Assembly (NCBI GenBank): GCA_030066885.1
Contig: JASJAT010000052.1
Coordinates: 1 to 60,405, forward strand
Origin: Arenicellales bacterium
Lineage (GTDB): Bacteria; Pseudomonadota; Gammaproteobacteria; Arenicellales; JAANXG01
DNA length: 60,405 nucleotides
Direction of reading: 5' to 3'
In this document: in pieces, positions 17,401 through 26,649 of the stretch
Layout: each line of letters opens with the position of its first letter
How positions within the stretch are numbered: position 1 is the stretch's first letter
Notes under the pieces: generated by a model
Database searches by the model: none
What the model saw: only the letters and a program-made list of their open reading frames with translations
Told to the model about the DNA's origin: nothing
Program-made: the position numbers and the translations under genes

Positions 17401-18432
17401 CTACAACAGCCCGATCTTCTTCATGAAGGCTATTTGAGACTCGTAGACCTTTCTGGCGAGGTCAGATTCGCCGCCCCACTTCGCCCAGGCATCCTTGGCC
17501 ATGGTGCGGACGTCGATCATGTCCTGCTCGGCCCAAATCATGTGCTCGTCTCCTGCATCCTTGAACGCCTTCAATGCGTCGACATCGGCGACCGTCATGC
17601 TCTCCCACTGGTACCGCGACCAGTCGGCAACCGCGGTGTCGAAGACCGCTTTCAAGTCGTCGGGCAATGCGTCCCAGGCCTCCTGATCGACGAACACGTC
17701 GTCGACGCCGACCGGGCTGTGGAAGGAGGGATAGAGGAACGCGTCGGTCACCTCGTGGAAACCGACAGAGTAGTTGTCGGCAAGGCCGGTCCATTCACCG
17801 ACGTCGATGGTGCCCTTGTCCAGGGCCGAATAGACCTCGGACCCGGAGATGAACACCGGTGAACCACCCATGGCGGCGAATACGTCGGCCGGGATGCCCT
17901 CGATGGTGCGCACCTTGGGCCCCGCGTCGCGGAACTCGGCAAGCGAACGAAGCGGTTCCTTGAAGTGGAGAGACTCGCCGGGGCGAAGCGTGACGTTGAC
18001 GAAGTGGACGCCCTGTGTCGCGTAGACCTCCCGCGCGATCTCCATACCGCCGCCCTGCCTCAGCCAAGCGTCGTACTGCCAGCCCTGGTCGAAGCCGGCC
18101 GAGGCGTTACGGATGAAGACGAAGGCCGCGTTCTTGCCGGTCCAGTAGGCCGGCGACAGCTGGGCCGCCTCGAACGTTCCCGCGGCAACCGCGTCAAGCC
18201 CTTCTTTACTCTTGACGATGGAGTCGTTGGCAAACGGCTTGATGACCAGGCGCCCTCCGCTCATCTTCTCCACCTTGGGCACGAAGTAGTCCCGGAAAAT
18301 CTCGAACCCGGGGGTACCGGCCGGATGCAGGGACTGCATCTTCCATTCGATGGTTTCAGCTGCTGCGGGGCCCGACGCCATCATCGACAGGCCCAGCGCG
18401 ACGGTCGAAAACAGAATTGTCGGCATTTTCAT
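17401..18432 (-). CDS. dctP: TRAP transporter solute-binding protein (TakP-like)
   Basis: A 343-residue periplasmic binding protein. The start at MKMPTILF is chosen because AAGGAGG lies just before it; the longer track ORF has no such site. A signal peptide (to about AAAETIEW) precedes the mature part. Motifs KVRTIEGIPADVF, SGSEVYSALDKGTIDVGEW and YPSFHSPVG place it in the DctP group that includes the 2-oxoacid-binding TakP, where the Arg and Glu/Trp residues contact a carboxylate. It is first in dctPQM. The substrate is probably an organic anion, but cannot be fixed from sequence. Confidence 0.92.
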   Translation of the reverse strand: MKMPTILFSTVALGLSMMASGPAAAETIEWKMQSLHPAGTPGFEIFRDYFVPKVEKMSGGRLVIKPFANDSIVKSKEGLDAVAAGTFEAAQLSPAYWTGKNAAFVFIRNASAGFDQGWQYDAWLRQGGGMEIAREVYATQGVHFVNVTLRPGESLHFKEPLRSLAEFRDAGPKVRTIEGIPADVFAAMGGSPVFISGSEVYSALDKGTIDVGEWTGLADNYSVGFHEVTDAFLYPSFHSPVGVDDVFVDQEAWDALPDDLKAVFDTAVADWSRYQWESMTVADVDALKAFKDAGDEHMIWAEQDMIDVRTMAKDAWAKWGGESDLARKVYESQIAFMKKIGLL

Positions 18433-18590
18433 CGCTTTTCCTCCTTTGATGTGATTATTGATTAGCCACAACTACGCCTACACTATGTCGCGTTCCTGCT
18501 GCAATATCAACCTCTGGCCTGAAATGCCTTGTACCAATATTTTTTGATCAAGACTGCCCTTAGTCTTTTTAGGATTGCTAACAGATAAGC

Positions 18591-18613
18591 AAACCCGGTA
18601 CGAGACCGGGTTT
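18591..18613. terminator. Perfect hairpin, likely terminator relic
   Basis: AAACCCGGT/ACCGGGTTT form a perfect 9-bp stem with a 5-nt loop. It lies 25 bp beyond the end of the DUF3604 pseudogene on its downstream side, so it may be that gene's former terminator. T-runs on either side are modest. Confidence 0.45.
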
Positions 18614-18637
18614 CTACTCATTCATTTTTAAAAGAGT

Positions 18638-18901
18638 TTAAGGCGTGTACCAAATCGGTGAGGTGTATGCACGTTCCTAGTGCTGCAATGGAATTTCGGG
18701 TCTCGTCTCAATGCCATAATGTGCGGCGTCTATGGCCTGCCGGGAAGGGGTTGGAATCTCCAACACACGTGCGTAGTAGACAGCGGGTAGCGCAGGATCG
18801 AAACTGGAGTCAGTCCAAGTCGCCCGTAACTCAGCATCTCCGATATTGTTGAGATAGGTGGCATTGGCCTCATCGACCATGCTGCCGATTGGCCATCGCA
18901 C
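18638..18901 (-). pseudogene. C-terminal remnant of a DUF3604 protein with an in-frame amber stop
   Basis: The minus strand encodes VDEANATYLNNIGDAELRA, then TWTDSSFDPALPAVYYARVL and EIPTPSRQAID, the recognisable C-terminal portion of DUF3604 proteins. Reading continues as EIPLQH, then a TAG, then ERAYTSPIWYTP and TAA. That last stretch is the conserved extreme C-terminus of the family (usually ..QERAYTSPIWYTP). So the TAG is a point nonsense mutation inside the gene, and everything upstream of about residue 70 from the end is missing. Intact family members are around 600 residues. This is a gene remnant, not a functional gene. Confidence 0.85.
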
Positions 18902-19254
18902 TTACCATTATTGAGGCCTCGATCGGCCTACGTCATAAACCTTCTCTTTACGATTTCCGTCGGCATCAACCCGACCCTTGATGATCTGGATTCGATCTTA
19001 CTTGGCCTTTGAGTATTACCGTTTGTCATAAAAGACCGATATTGAAGTAGGTCAGTATGGTGCGGTAAACCACTGTGAAGTAAGGCTATAGGGGAAAGCC
19101 GCCAATTGCCGTGACTACCTTCTGTCAGATTTAACCTCTTGTCAGAAGTTACCGTTGATCGGAATTTGCATTCAGTCGACTCTTTTAGACTGAACATCGA
19201 AACTAGAAAGAATGCTTGATCGATCAGACCATACTTAGGAGTAGGTGTCTTGAA

Positions 19255-20331
19255 ATGATTAAGCGTGCAATACCCTTCATCTTATTAACAGTATCTAGCG
19301 CGAGTGGCGCACATTTCTTTGATGGCAAAGACCAAAGAATTGACTTTACCGATGAAGGTTATCCCTATAGAGCCATTGGAAAACTCGTCCACAAAATTTC
19401 CAACGGGAATTTGTTTGCTTGCACGGCTTTTCTTACTGGCCCGAGTGAAATCACCACAGCTCGCCATTGTCTTGTTGACAAAGCTACTGGCAGATATGTG
19501 AAAGAAGTCTTCTTTGTGCTTCCTGATTCAAGCTTTACAGGTAGGCGCAATGGAAAATATTACAAATTTAGAGCTCAAGTCCCTCAGAATGGGAAAAGAT
19601 GGAAATTTGAGGAGGAGGGCGCAGTTTCGCTAAACCTCGACCTGGATTCAAGTAATGGAACTAACCTAGGCGACTTAATGGGATACTTTGGAGTATCTGG
19701 ATTACACGTCAGAAGGGATGGATACGTGGGTACCTTACCCAACTCTTACTCCTCCAGGCTAAAAAAGAATTTCTGTAGGCAGGGGACGTCTGCATCCCGA
19801 CCGCTGGAATGGTTCAATCAAATAAACACGACGCAACCCAATAAAGGAGAGGAATGGACGGCGACTCCAGAACAACAAAAAACAATAGTCAGGATGTGCT
19901 CAGCGGGTTTTCCCAGCGACGTTTCAATATCCCAACGCAAGTTAATGGTTGAAAATAAATGTGGTTTAGGTGGTGCACTTTTTGATGGGGTGCGAACCAC
20001 TTGCTGGACTTGTGGTGGCTCATCTGGTGGCCCATTGTTCTATTACGAAGATGGGCAGTATTACGCTATTGCAGTTCACTCATTGAGTTACCCAACAGTA
20101 CGAAACGCCAACGGTATTGAAAAGAGCTCAGATGGTAAATTCCTTATAGGCGAGCCTTTTGGCTCTGACTTTTTTAATTTCGCCGCTCTAATTATTCCCG
20201 ACGTTTACAGGCGGGTTCACAAGCTTAGCCAGAAAGGCTTCTATTCCATAAGTAATGGAGCGCTGCGTCGTGCTAGAACCAGACACTCGACTTTGGGTGT
20301 CGCAGCAAGTCACCGTCCAAAGAATAAGTGA
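19255..20331 (+). CDS. Secreted trypsin-like serine protease
   Basis: A 358-residue protein with a signal peptide (MIKRAIPFILLTVSSASGA). The catalytic His is in TTARHC and the nucleophilic Ser in CGGSSGGPLF, both with the flanking pattern of chymotrypsin-fold proteases. The Asp may be in the LNLDLDSS region. There are several cysteines (RHC, NFC, RMC, NKC, TTC, WTC), consistent with disulfides in the periplasm or outside the cell. The track start is a TTG; the ATG after AGGAG is preferred. The gene is AT-rich compared with the TRAP operon, suggesting a different origin. The target is unknown. Confidence 0.78.
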   Translation: MIKRAIPFILLTVSSASGAHFFDGKDQRIDFTDEGYPYRAIGKLVHKISNGNLFACTAFLTGPSEITTARHCLVDKATGRYVKEVFFVLPDSSFTGRRNGKYYKFRAQVPQNGKRWKFEEEGAVSLNLDLDSSNGTNLGDLMGYFGVSGLHVRRDGYVGTLPNSYSSRLKKNFCRQGTSASRPLEWFNQINTTQPNKGEEWTATPEQQKTIVRMCSAGFPSDVSISQRKLMVENKCGLGGALFDGVRTTCWTCGGSSGGPLFYYEDGQYYAIAVHSLSYPTVRNANGIEKSSDGKFLIGEPFGSDFFNFAALIIPDVYRRVHKLSQKGFYSISNGALRRARTRHSTLGVAASHRPKNK

Positions 20332-20571
20332 ACTATGAAAACTTTAGTCAAGTTACGAACATTCAAGCTGACTAGAAATGTTGACCTGGGACACAAGTTA
20401 CGCCTGCTCCCTTTTATTTTGGCTGTTTTACAGTTACTCACGTGGCGGCATCAGCAAAAAGTAACGTTAAAAGGCTGGTGCGATCGAGTCTTTGTGCCGG
20501 GCGTTTTACCAAAGTTCGCGCCACTCACTTTAAAGGCCACTTTTTCGTAGCGTTGTGACTAGGCAGAGATT

Positions 20572-20958
20572 ATGTTCGTAAACGGGGTCACCGTGGTTTT
20601 ATGCGGCGATGAGCAGAGTTTCCAAGGTGCTACCATCGCTTGGCCAACAAAGATTGAGAAAAATCACGTAATGGTATCCTTACCTTCAAAAGCGCTCGTT
20701 ACAAAGACCATTCTCGCCAAAAAGGTTTTCTCTATCAGCGTCCTTAGTGACGGTCAGTCTGATATTGCGAAGCAGTTTGATGGTAGCAAGCAAACTCAGT
20801 CTCTCCCCCAGAATATTGGGAGCTTGGATTTTGAACTGTGGGAGGTTCCGGTGGTGAAGAATTGCCGAGCACATCTGCTGTGCAATACAATCCAAGACAT
20901 CTCAGTAAAAGAGCAAACCGTCGTTATCGCTTCAGTAACTGAGGTCGGCTTTTGCTGA
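20572..20958 (+). CDS. Flavin reductase-like (FMN-binding split-barrel) domain protein
   Basis: A 128-residue protein resembling the flavin-reductase-like family. It has GVTVVLCGDE, ATIAWPTKIEKNHVMVSLP, KKVFSISVLSDGQSDIAKQF and a final VVIASVTEV strand, in the family order. It is shorter than usual (150-180 residues) and may be a minimal or slightly truncated version. The usual role is NAD(P)H-dependent FMN reduction for a partner monooxygenase, or FMN binding in electron transfer. No partner monooxygenase is adjacent. The ribosome site is weak, and the 240 bp before it hold no clear gene. Confidence 0.65.
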   Translation: MFVNGVTVVLCGDEQSFQGATIAWPTKIEKNHVMVSLPSKALVTKTILAKKVFSISVLSDGQSDIAKQFDGSKQTQSLPQNIGSLDFELWEVPVVKNCRAHLLCNTIQDISVKEQTVVIASVTEVGFC

Positions 20959-21285
20959 GAGCAGAGCTCCGCTCGATGTGGCCACTATGCGTACTTTGGT
21001 TAATAGCGGCACCAGCCAGCAGTGGTATAGATAATCTGGATAGCAGCCAAATGAGGCAACTTCCGCTTTCAGGTTAAGAGCAGCCTGTCTTTTCCTCAAA
21101 TCCTTGTTTATTGTCGAGCGGTAGTCCGCGGAAATGTTCCGATATACCTATCAGTGTTTCTAAAAGGCTACGTGGGCCAGGTTCTTTGCGGCCTGAGGTA
21201 ATTAATCTGTAGTGGACTGCCTGGCTATCTTGTGCGTTAGTCCACAATGAGGACAATTTATACAATCTGAGTTGAGGCCAATAAT
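20959..21285. other. Intergenic region before the cyclic-nucleotide-binding gene
   Basis: About 330 bp with no clear gene. A minus-strand ORF (21074-21265, 63 aa) has a somewhat protein-like composition (HYRLITSGRKEPGPRSLLE) but no start signal or known family. It could be a decayed regulator. I see nothing firm. Confidence 0.3.
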
Positions 21286-21753
21286 ATGATTAAGCTGTTA
21301 GATAATTTGTATCTGTTCAGGGGGCTTCCGGATAGCGATCTATCACGGATTGCAGAAATCGCAGAACTGAAATCGTACGCCCGAGGTGAGCAGGTTTTTC
21401 GACAAGGCGACAGTGCTGATTCGTTTTTTGTGATTCAGTATGGCACTGTAAACATAGAGCTCGACGACGAGGATGGCAAGGGCGAGCGTATCGAAGTAGC
21501 CACACTTGGTACGGGCAGTCATTTCGGAGAAATGTCTTTTCTAGATAACGAACCCAGATCTGCTAACGCTTCTGTTGCGACAGACTCAGACATTATCAAG
21601 ATAAGTTATGCCTCGATGAGGGAGCTGCTTGAATCCGATTCGAAAATCTCAATTCACGTGTACAGGGAGTTAGCTAAATTTCTTTGTAGTCGATTGCGAC
21701 TGACTACACTCGACCTAAGCTATGAACGTAGTAAGAACCTTGGATATTTGTAA
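21286..21753 (+). CDS. Stand-alone cyclic nucleotide-binding domain protein
   Basis: A 155-residue protein made almost only of a cNMP-binding beta-barrel: LFRGLPDSDLSRIAEIAE, then FRQGDSADSFFVIQYGTV, and the phosphate-binding cassette FGEMSFLDNEPRSANASV with the key Glu and Arg. After the C-helix there is no helix-turn-helix, so it is not a CRP-type transcription factor. The C-terminal helix (YRELAKFLCSRLRLT) suggests dimerisation. Such proteins are presumed to relay cAMP or cGMP to a partner. The class III cyclase at 14530 is the only nucleotide cyclase in view; the link is inferred. Confidence 0.82.
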   Translation: MIKLLDNLYLFRGLPDSDLSRIAEIAELKSYARGEQVFRQGDSADSFFVIQYGTVNIELDDEDGKGERIEVATLGTGSHFGEMSFLDNEPRSANASVATDSDIIKISYASMRELLESDSKISIHVYRELAKFLCSRLRLTTLDLSYERSKNLGYL

Positions 21754-21800
21754 ACCTTTTGGGTTTTACAGCTTAATGCGGATACAGTAGAAGTAGGATC

Positions 21801-22235
21801 TTAAGAGATCTTCTCGATGCTACCGTCAAGGTCCATGAGCAGGAGCTCCACCTTCAAATTAGGATGTTTTTGGTGAATTTGTTGACTCAAATCCTTAAGG
21901 CTCTCGGCGTGAATCGCTGTTTCTCTCTCACGGTCCTCAACAAAGTCCTCGCCTAGAATGAGTTTGTATGCACCACAGTCTCGGTGGTCCATCACTATAA
22001 CCTCGTTAATTTGGGACAGCTTAACGGCCAAATCCACGTGTTCCCAGAATGTTTCACTCCAGGCTGGCTGTTGGTCCGTAATCACCCCGAGAGAAGCGCC
22101 AGCAAGGATTATATGGTAATACTTATTCCGCAGCCCTCTACCCGTCATATAACGCTGTATTTGATCAATAAGACGGTAGTCCATACAACTGAGAAGTAGT
22201 ATTACTTTGTCTGGAGTATCTGAATCGTTTTTCAC
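21801..22235 (-). CDS. Beta-carbonic anhydrase-related protein
   Basis: A 144-residue protein carrying the beta-class zinc-binding signature: Cys-x-Asp-x-Arg in LSCMDYRL and His-x-x-Cys in DHRDCGAY. This gives the usual Cys2His site and the Asp-Arg pair. It is shorter than typical beta-carbonic anhydrases (about 200 residues) and lacks much of the C-terminal part, so it may be a divergent subfamily. Interconversion of CO2 and bicarbonate is plausible. It converges with the cNMP-binding gene, with 47 bp between the stop codons. Confidence 0.7.
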   Translation of the reverse strand: MKNDSDTPDKVILLLSCMDYRLIDQIQRYMTGRGLRNKYYHIILAGASLGVITDQQPAWSETFWEHVDLAVKLSQINEVIVMDHRDCGAYKLILGEDFVEDRERETAIHAESLKDLSQQIHQKHPNLKVELLLMDLDGSIEKIS

Positions 22236-22372
22236 ACCTTCCCTCCATACACAATGTCTATCTTGTATGCTGAGTACTCATACTCACATATGCACAACGG
22301 AATTCGGATGCACATCGCCGAAGTAAGCAGTGGACCAGTCGATATCTCTGTCATGGTTGGCTGGCACTACAA

Positions 22373-24247
22373 CTAAGGCACTTGCGAGGCAACCATAGGT
22401 ACTGCCTTCGCGCTACCGAAGGGACGAATGGCCGCCTCATCTATTATCAAGCCTGCTGTTGTCGCGTACTGCTGAGCGACGGTCAAATCCCCCACAAACA
22501 CCAAGTCTGCGCCTTTGTCATTTAAACGCTGTACAAACGATTGACTTGGAAAACCATCGTTGTCTCGGCCACCTGGCATGGGCGTGTGGATCCAACTTCC
22601 AGATACTACGGTGCAATCAGAGACAACCGGCACGTAGCTCACTAATCGATAGCCATGGGCGTATCGATCGGCGATGGGTAGACCTTGTGTAGCAACGTAG
22701 CAAGGCGCCTTTTCGCTAAAAGCCGCGAGTGTTGACGTGGCTTCTTTGATCTCTTGACGCGAGATGTGACTGGCCTTTACCAGCAATCGAACTTGGCGAG
22801 CATCATCCCATACATAGGGGATTCGGGTGCTTAAAACACCAAGCGCCACGATACCGACCATAGCTGCCAGTCGCCGATTTTTACCCTGCCAAGCCTTGAT
22901 CGTTACGATGCACACTGCCAGCACTACAATCGAAAAAACAATAAACTGGGGAACGAAAGAAAACCATCGTGCATAGTCAAGACTTACTTGCGCGGAAGAG
23001 ACCAGCCCACTCCCCAGCATGGCGCCAAGTACGACTGCTACTCCTCCGCCCAGCGCCAGCCAAGCACATTGTTTGAGAAGGCGCTTGGTCTTCGAAGACA
23101 TGGCCCACAAAGCGACAACCAGCGCGATAGCCCCGAGTAGCACCCATCCTTTGTTGGGCCAATGCGACAACCGAGCCACATCGTGGAAAATGAACAGAAA
23201 ATGACTCCGATAGCCCAGTAGAGCATCGCCGAACAGCTCGAAAAAGGGGATGTCCTGTTGCGCTTGTTGCTCAATGCCTGCAGCCTTGGCGAACAACGCC
23301 ATCGGCACAAATAAAACTGCGCTGCATATTGCCGCCACGGCACCCAACGTAAATCGAGCTCGGCGTTTGGCATGCGGTTGCCACATTGCAAGACATAAAA
23401 AAGGGATGAATATGAACAGCAAATGGATGGCTGAGTAGTGAATGAGCACAAGGCCTAAGATGCTTACCACAGCCAAAGTAAAAGAACCGATTGACCGATA
23501 AGCTTGAGATACGCTCCATAAACAAAAAGGCAACAACGCCCCCGTAACAATGAGTGCATATTTACCCGCAAACGAAGGAGCCAGCAGCAGTGTTCTTTCC
23601 AGAAGAAAAACACCGACGACGAACGCGATATGAATAAGAATGAGAGGAATACGCAGGCGAAACAGCCGTTGACAGTAGCACGCCCAGATGAGAGGTATTG
23701 TGGCGATCACCAGCAGCAAGGCCCATTTAAATATCGATAAGACGTTCACGGTAGAAAGGCCCGAGAATAACAGTGATAGAAGGATCGGCAATCCAGGCGG
23801 ATAGGCAGCCCAAGTGGCTTCAGACGCAAAGGGGATCTGCAAAATGGCTTGATTGGCTGCGATGCGTCGCCCAAACGCGAGAATGGCAACCGCGTCATGA
23901 GATGGAAATACGCAGCCGCCCCAATACAAAAGCCCCACCATTAAAGTCACCAAACCCCACAACATCAGCGACCAATGTTGGTGTGCAGACGTTGCCACAG
24001 ACTCGGCCACAAATATTCGGTCAGCTTTCCACCTGCGTGCCATGATTACCCCCGCCCCCGCTACGGTTGCAGAGAAAAACCATGGCCCTACGATACCAGG
24101 TAATAGGCCAAATGGCGTCAAAACGATATCTAGAAGATAAACCGTGGCGACGTAAAGCAATGGCGCGAATAGAAAACGGTCATACCAGCGCATCATGGCT
24201 GGCCACAGCGTAGCCAAAATGCAAACACCCAGCCCCAGGAAAATCAT
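22373..24247 (-). CDS. Multi-spanning membrane protein, likely glycosyltransferase of the GT-C type
   Basis: A 624-residue protein with about 12 membrane segments in the first 450 residues and a soluble C-terminal domain (about 490-624, RQEIKEATSTLAAF onward). An early loop with Asp residues (WGGCVFPSHDAVAILAFGRR) stands where GT-C transferases keep catalytic acidic residues. It is third in an operon after a dolichol-phosphate-sugar-synthase-like GT2 and a DUF2304 protein, overlapping the latter by 4 bp. A lipid-linked sugar made by the GT2 could be its donor. The acceptor is unknown; the GT-C call is inference from topology and context. Confidence 0.68.
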   Translation of the reverse strand: MIFLGLGVCILATLWPAMMRWYDRFLFAPLLYVATVYLLDIVLTPFGLLPGIVGPWFFSATVAGAGVIMARRWKADRIFVAESVATSAHQHWSLMLWGLVTLMVGLLYWGGCVFPSHDAVAILAFGRRIAANQAILQIPFASEATWAAYPPGLPILLSLLFSGLSTVNVLSIFKWALLLVIATIPLIWACYCQRLFRLRIPLILIHIAFVVGVFLLERTLLLAPSFAGKYALIVTGALLPFCLWSVSQAYRSIGSFTLAVVSILGLVLIHYSAIHLLFIFIPFLCLAMWQPHAKRRARFTLGAVAAICSAVLFVPMALFAKAAGIEQQAQQDIPFFELFGDALLGYRSHFLFIFHDVARLSHWPNKGWVLLGAIALVVALWAMSSKTKRLLKQCAWLALGGGVAVVLGAMLGSGLVSSAQVSLDYARWFSFVPQFIVFSIVVLAVCIVTIKAWQGKNRRLAAMVGIVALGVLSTRIPYVWDDARQVRLLVKASHISRQEIKEATSTLAAFSEKAPCYVATQGLPIADRYAHGYRLVSYVPVVSDCTVVSGSWIHTPMPGGRDNDGFPSQSFVQRLNDKGADLVFVGDLTVAQQYATTAGLIIDEAAIRPFGSAKAVPMVASQVP

Positions 24248-24600
24248 GGGGGGTTGGTTTGGTTTTGCGTTTTAGATGTGGACAGATGCGTGGCTGAGTC
24301 GATGGAAATCGCACGCACTAATTCGGTAAGCTGTTCTTCTGTTTTGGCCTGACGGGCGCGCGATAGAAACATTTCTCGAGCAAGAATGGCTGTGGCGGTG
24401 TAAACGAGAATATCCACAGGGCGCCCAATGCCCAAAAAGTGCGCCAAGCTCCGCCATGCATCGGTAAACAACACCATGGTCGCAGCGACAGAAAACGTCA
24501 GAACCATCATCAGCCAGGCGCGTCGTACAGACCGTGGGAGAAACACAAAATCTACAAGCAGCAAAAAGAGCAGAAAACATAAGAAAAGGATAGGAAACAT
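24244..24600 (-). CDS. DUF2304 family membrane protein
   Basis: A 118-residue protein with two to three hydrophobic segments and the family stretch HFLGIGRPVDILVYT, followed by a cytoplasmic helical tail (SRARQAKTEEQLTELVRAI) and a Ser/Thr/Asn-rich end. DUF2304 proteins are almost always found beside GT2 enzymes that charge polyprenyl phosphate, and are thought to assist them or flip the product. It lies 14 bp after the GT2 gene and overlaps the next gene by 4 bp. Confidence 0.8.
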   Translation of the reverse strand: MFPILFLCFLLFLLLVDFVFLPRSVRRAWLMMVLTFSVAATMVLFTDAWRSLAHFLGIGRPVDILVYTATAILAREMFLSRARQAKTEEQLTELVRAISIDSATHLSTSKTQNQTNPP

Positions 24601-24614
24601 GGGTTCAATTACCC

Positions 24615-25334
24615 TCAGTCACTAGAATTAAATAAATATACGCGCAACAGGTCTTTAACGACCACAAGACCGTCGACATTGCTCTGTCCCTTGCGAAGGC
24701 TGTCTTGAGTGTACGTGATGTGTATGGGGGCTTCGCCATATTGCAGTTTGTGGCGCGCAACGATCTGCTTAAATTCTGTAGCGTGCGCCATGCGATTTTG
24801 TCGCAGGTGAACTGCATCGGCACACCGTCGATTAAAGCACCTAAATCCATTGTGAGCATCGGCGACCTTGACCCCTGTGATTAAACGCTCAAACCAGATC
24901 GCAGCCGTTAACAATGCTTTGCGCATTGTTGGAACTTTGCCGTGGTCCATGGTTAAAAATCGATTCCCAAAAACAATATCGAGATGATCGTCGACAAGCT
25001 TGGTTATCATGACTGGAATATCGTAGGGGTCGTGCTGTCCGTCGCCATCCATAGTCACAAACACGTCAGAATCGAGATGCAACCGTGCGTAGCTAATACC
25101 GGTTTGCAGTGCGGCACCCTGCCCCAGATTCACGCGATGTCGAAGCAAATAAAAATCGATATCGCTCGCGTTTAGCACATTGAAATGAATGGGCTTTGCT
25201 GACCCATCATCCACCACGACAACCGATATCGACCACGATGTCTTGTTGGTTGCGTACCACTCAACAAGACGCTGAAGAAAAACGTCGAAACGTGACCCTT
25301 CGTTATATGTGGGAATAACAACTGCGACTTTCAC
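24615..25334 (-). CDS. Family 2 glycosyltransferase (polyprenyl-phosphate sugar synthase type)
   Basis: A 239-residue GT-A enzyme. The N-terminal VVIPTYNEGSRFD is followed by VVVDDGS, then RHRVNLGQGAALQTG and the metal-binding VTMDGDGQHDP. This pattern is that of dolichyl-phosphate mannose/glucose synthase relatives. There are no C-terminal membrane helices, so DUF2304 may provide the anchor. It is first in a three-gene operon and presumably transfers a sugar from a nucleotide donor to a lipid phosphate. Confidence 0.85.
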   Translation of the reverse strand: MKVAVVIPTYNEGSRFDVFLQRLVEWYATNKTSWSISVVVVDDGSAKPIHFNVLNASDIDFYLLRHRVNLGQGAALQTGISYARLHLDSDVFVTMDGDGQHDPYDIPVMITKLVDDHLDIVFGNRFLTMDHGKVPTMRKALLTAAIWFERLITGVKVADAHNGFRCFNRRCADAVHLRQNRMAHATEFKQIVARHKLQYGEAPIHITYTQDSLRKGQSNVDGLVVVKDLLRVYLFNSSD

Positions 25335-25865
25335 AGTTTGCTCCCCCGCTCAACATCTAGTTGTATCGAAACTCGGCGTTATTGAAGTGTAAAGGTGACC
25401 GCAGATATCCCGCAAACTGCTAGTTTCGCCACTAAAGCACCTGTATTGAAAAGCTTCTTGGATATTCACGGTATCCTTGTAAGTCACAGTCTTCGTCGTA
25501 TGGGAAAAGCACTGAAGACATTTGTAGATTCGGAACACATACATCGTGCCGATTGAGTATTATCAGTATGAATCCACGCAGTGTCTGTTGCAGCAACTTT
25601 CTCTCCAACGACCGACATGTGTCAATACGTTTCGTTAACCAACGCGAGCTTGTTCGTTTTTATCATCGCAATGATGGTTCCATCGAAAACGGAGGGCTTA
25701 ATTGGATGGGTTACGACGCGAGTGCTTAAATTTAACACGTTCAGGCGTCTCGGGCCGGGAAACCATCATATTCTAAGCTATTACACGAAAACCAAAGGCA
25801 TATACGGCAGCGGCGGGCCACTGAGTTTCGATCACCAGATTGGTAGATTCTCCTCTGTTTGTAAC
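25335..25865. other. Intergenic region with no supported gene
   Basis: About 530 bp between the GT2 start and the lipoprotein gene end. The ORF track offers a 107-aa plus-strand frame (25581-25904) and a 64-aa minus-strand frame, but neither has a ribosome site or family features, and the first runs antisense into the lipoprotein gene. It is AT-rich and may be decayed sequence. Confidence 0.4.
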
Positions 25866-26405
25866 CTATTTAGTTACAACGACAAGCTTGGCCAAATCAC
25901 CTAGCGCAGACTGCATCTGATCAATAGTCAGATAACCTTCAATGGCCGTAGTTCCCCATATTGCACATCTCAGATCGCGCACTTCCGGTTGTTGATCTGA
26001 AGACAACTCCATAATTGTTGTCGGATATCTAGTTGGATCTCCAGCAAACTCCATGGCAGCGAGCTGCACGCCATCATAAGCTTGCCGCTGATAAGTTCTT
26101 TTAACTGTAAATGTACCCGGTTGCACGACTACAGGATCACGCATTTCTTCACTCGTACGATAGAGAAAAAACTGGCAATGTGGGTCCTGCCATGAGATTT
26201 CCGCGCGTGGCATCACTCGTCCATATTGCATAGTCACTCGAGAACCACTAACCGCATTCAACTCTTGCTCAACTTGAACCTTAGAGCCCGCCGGCAACAT
26301 ACGGGTGGGTGAAGCATCTATAGATGCACAGCCACTTAATGAAACTAGAACAATCAAGGTGACGATACACCTCGAAACCCGATCATTCACAAGATACTTA
26401 CTCAT
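25866..26405 (-). CDS. Predicted outer-membrane or periplasmic lipoprotein of unknown function
   Basis: A roughly 179-residue protein starting MSKYLVNDRVSR, preceded by a good gaggag site; the track ORF starts ten codons earlier without one. A signal sequence ends in a lipobox, VSLSGCAS, so the Cys is lipidated. The mature part has mixed beta-type sequence with two conserved-looking Cys (DPHCQFF and LRCAIWG). No family is recognised. It is divergent from the Sel1 gene. Confidence 0.75.
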   Translation of the reverse strand: MSKYLVNDRVSRCIVTLIVLVSLSGCASIDASPTRMLPAGSKVQVEQELNAVSGSRVTMQYGRVMPRAEISWQDPHCQFFLYRTSEEMRDPVVVQPGTFTVKRTYQRQAYDGVQLAAMEFAGDPTRYPTTIMELSSDQQPEVRDLRCAIWGTTAIEGYLTIDQMQSALGDLAKLVVVTK

Positions 26406-26649
26406 ACTCGGTGTCTCCTCTGTAAAGAGCCGCACTGCCCGGAGGTTCTGCTCTTTCTAAAACTTTGGGGGATCGGCAGTGGATAACTTTTTTATTTATA
26501 GGCTATCGCTTGTGAATTTTCTGTGAACGAAATCCGCGAACCACGGGGAGGTAGGCCTCCGATACCGGAAGACTATGTCGCGATCGACCTGTGCAGTTCG
26601 GGCCAAAATCAATCATGTATTTTTTAGGAATGTGGCTATCCTTTAATAT

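Noticed and set aside
20335-20550. 71-aa ORF after the serine protease
   Set aside because: Starts 3 bp after the protease stop, but the sequence resembles no protein and has no ribosome site; likely chance.
25581-25904. 107-aa plus-strand ORF
   Set aside because: No ribosome site or known motif; its end runs antisense to the lipoprotein gene. Could not be supported.
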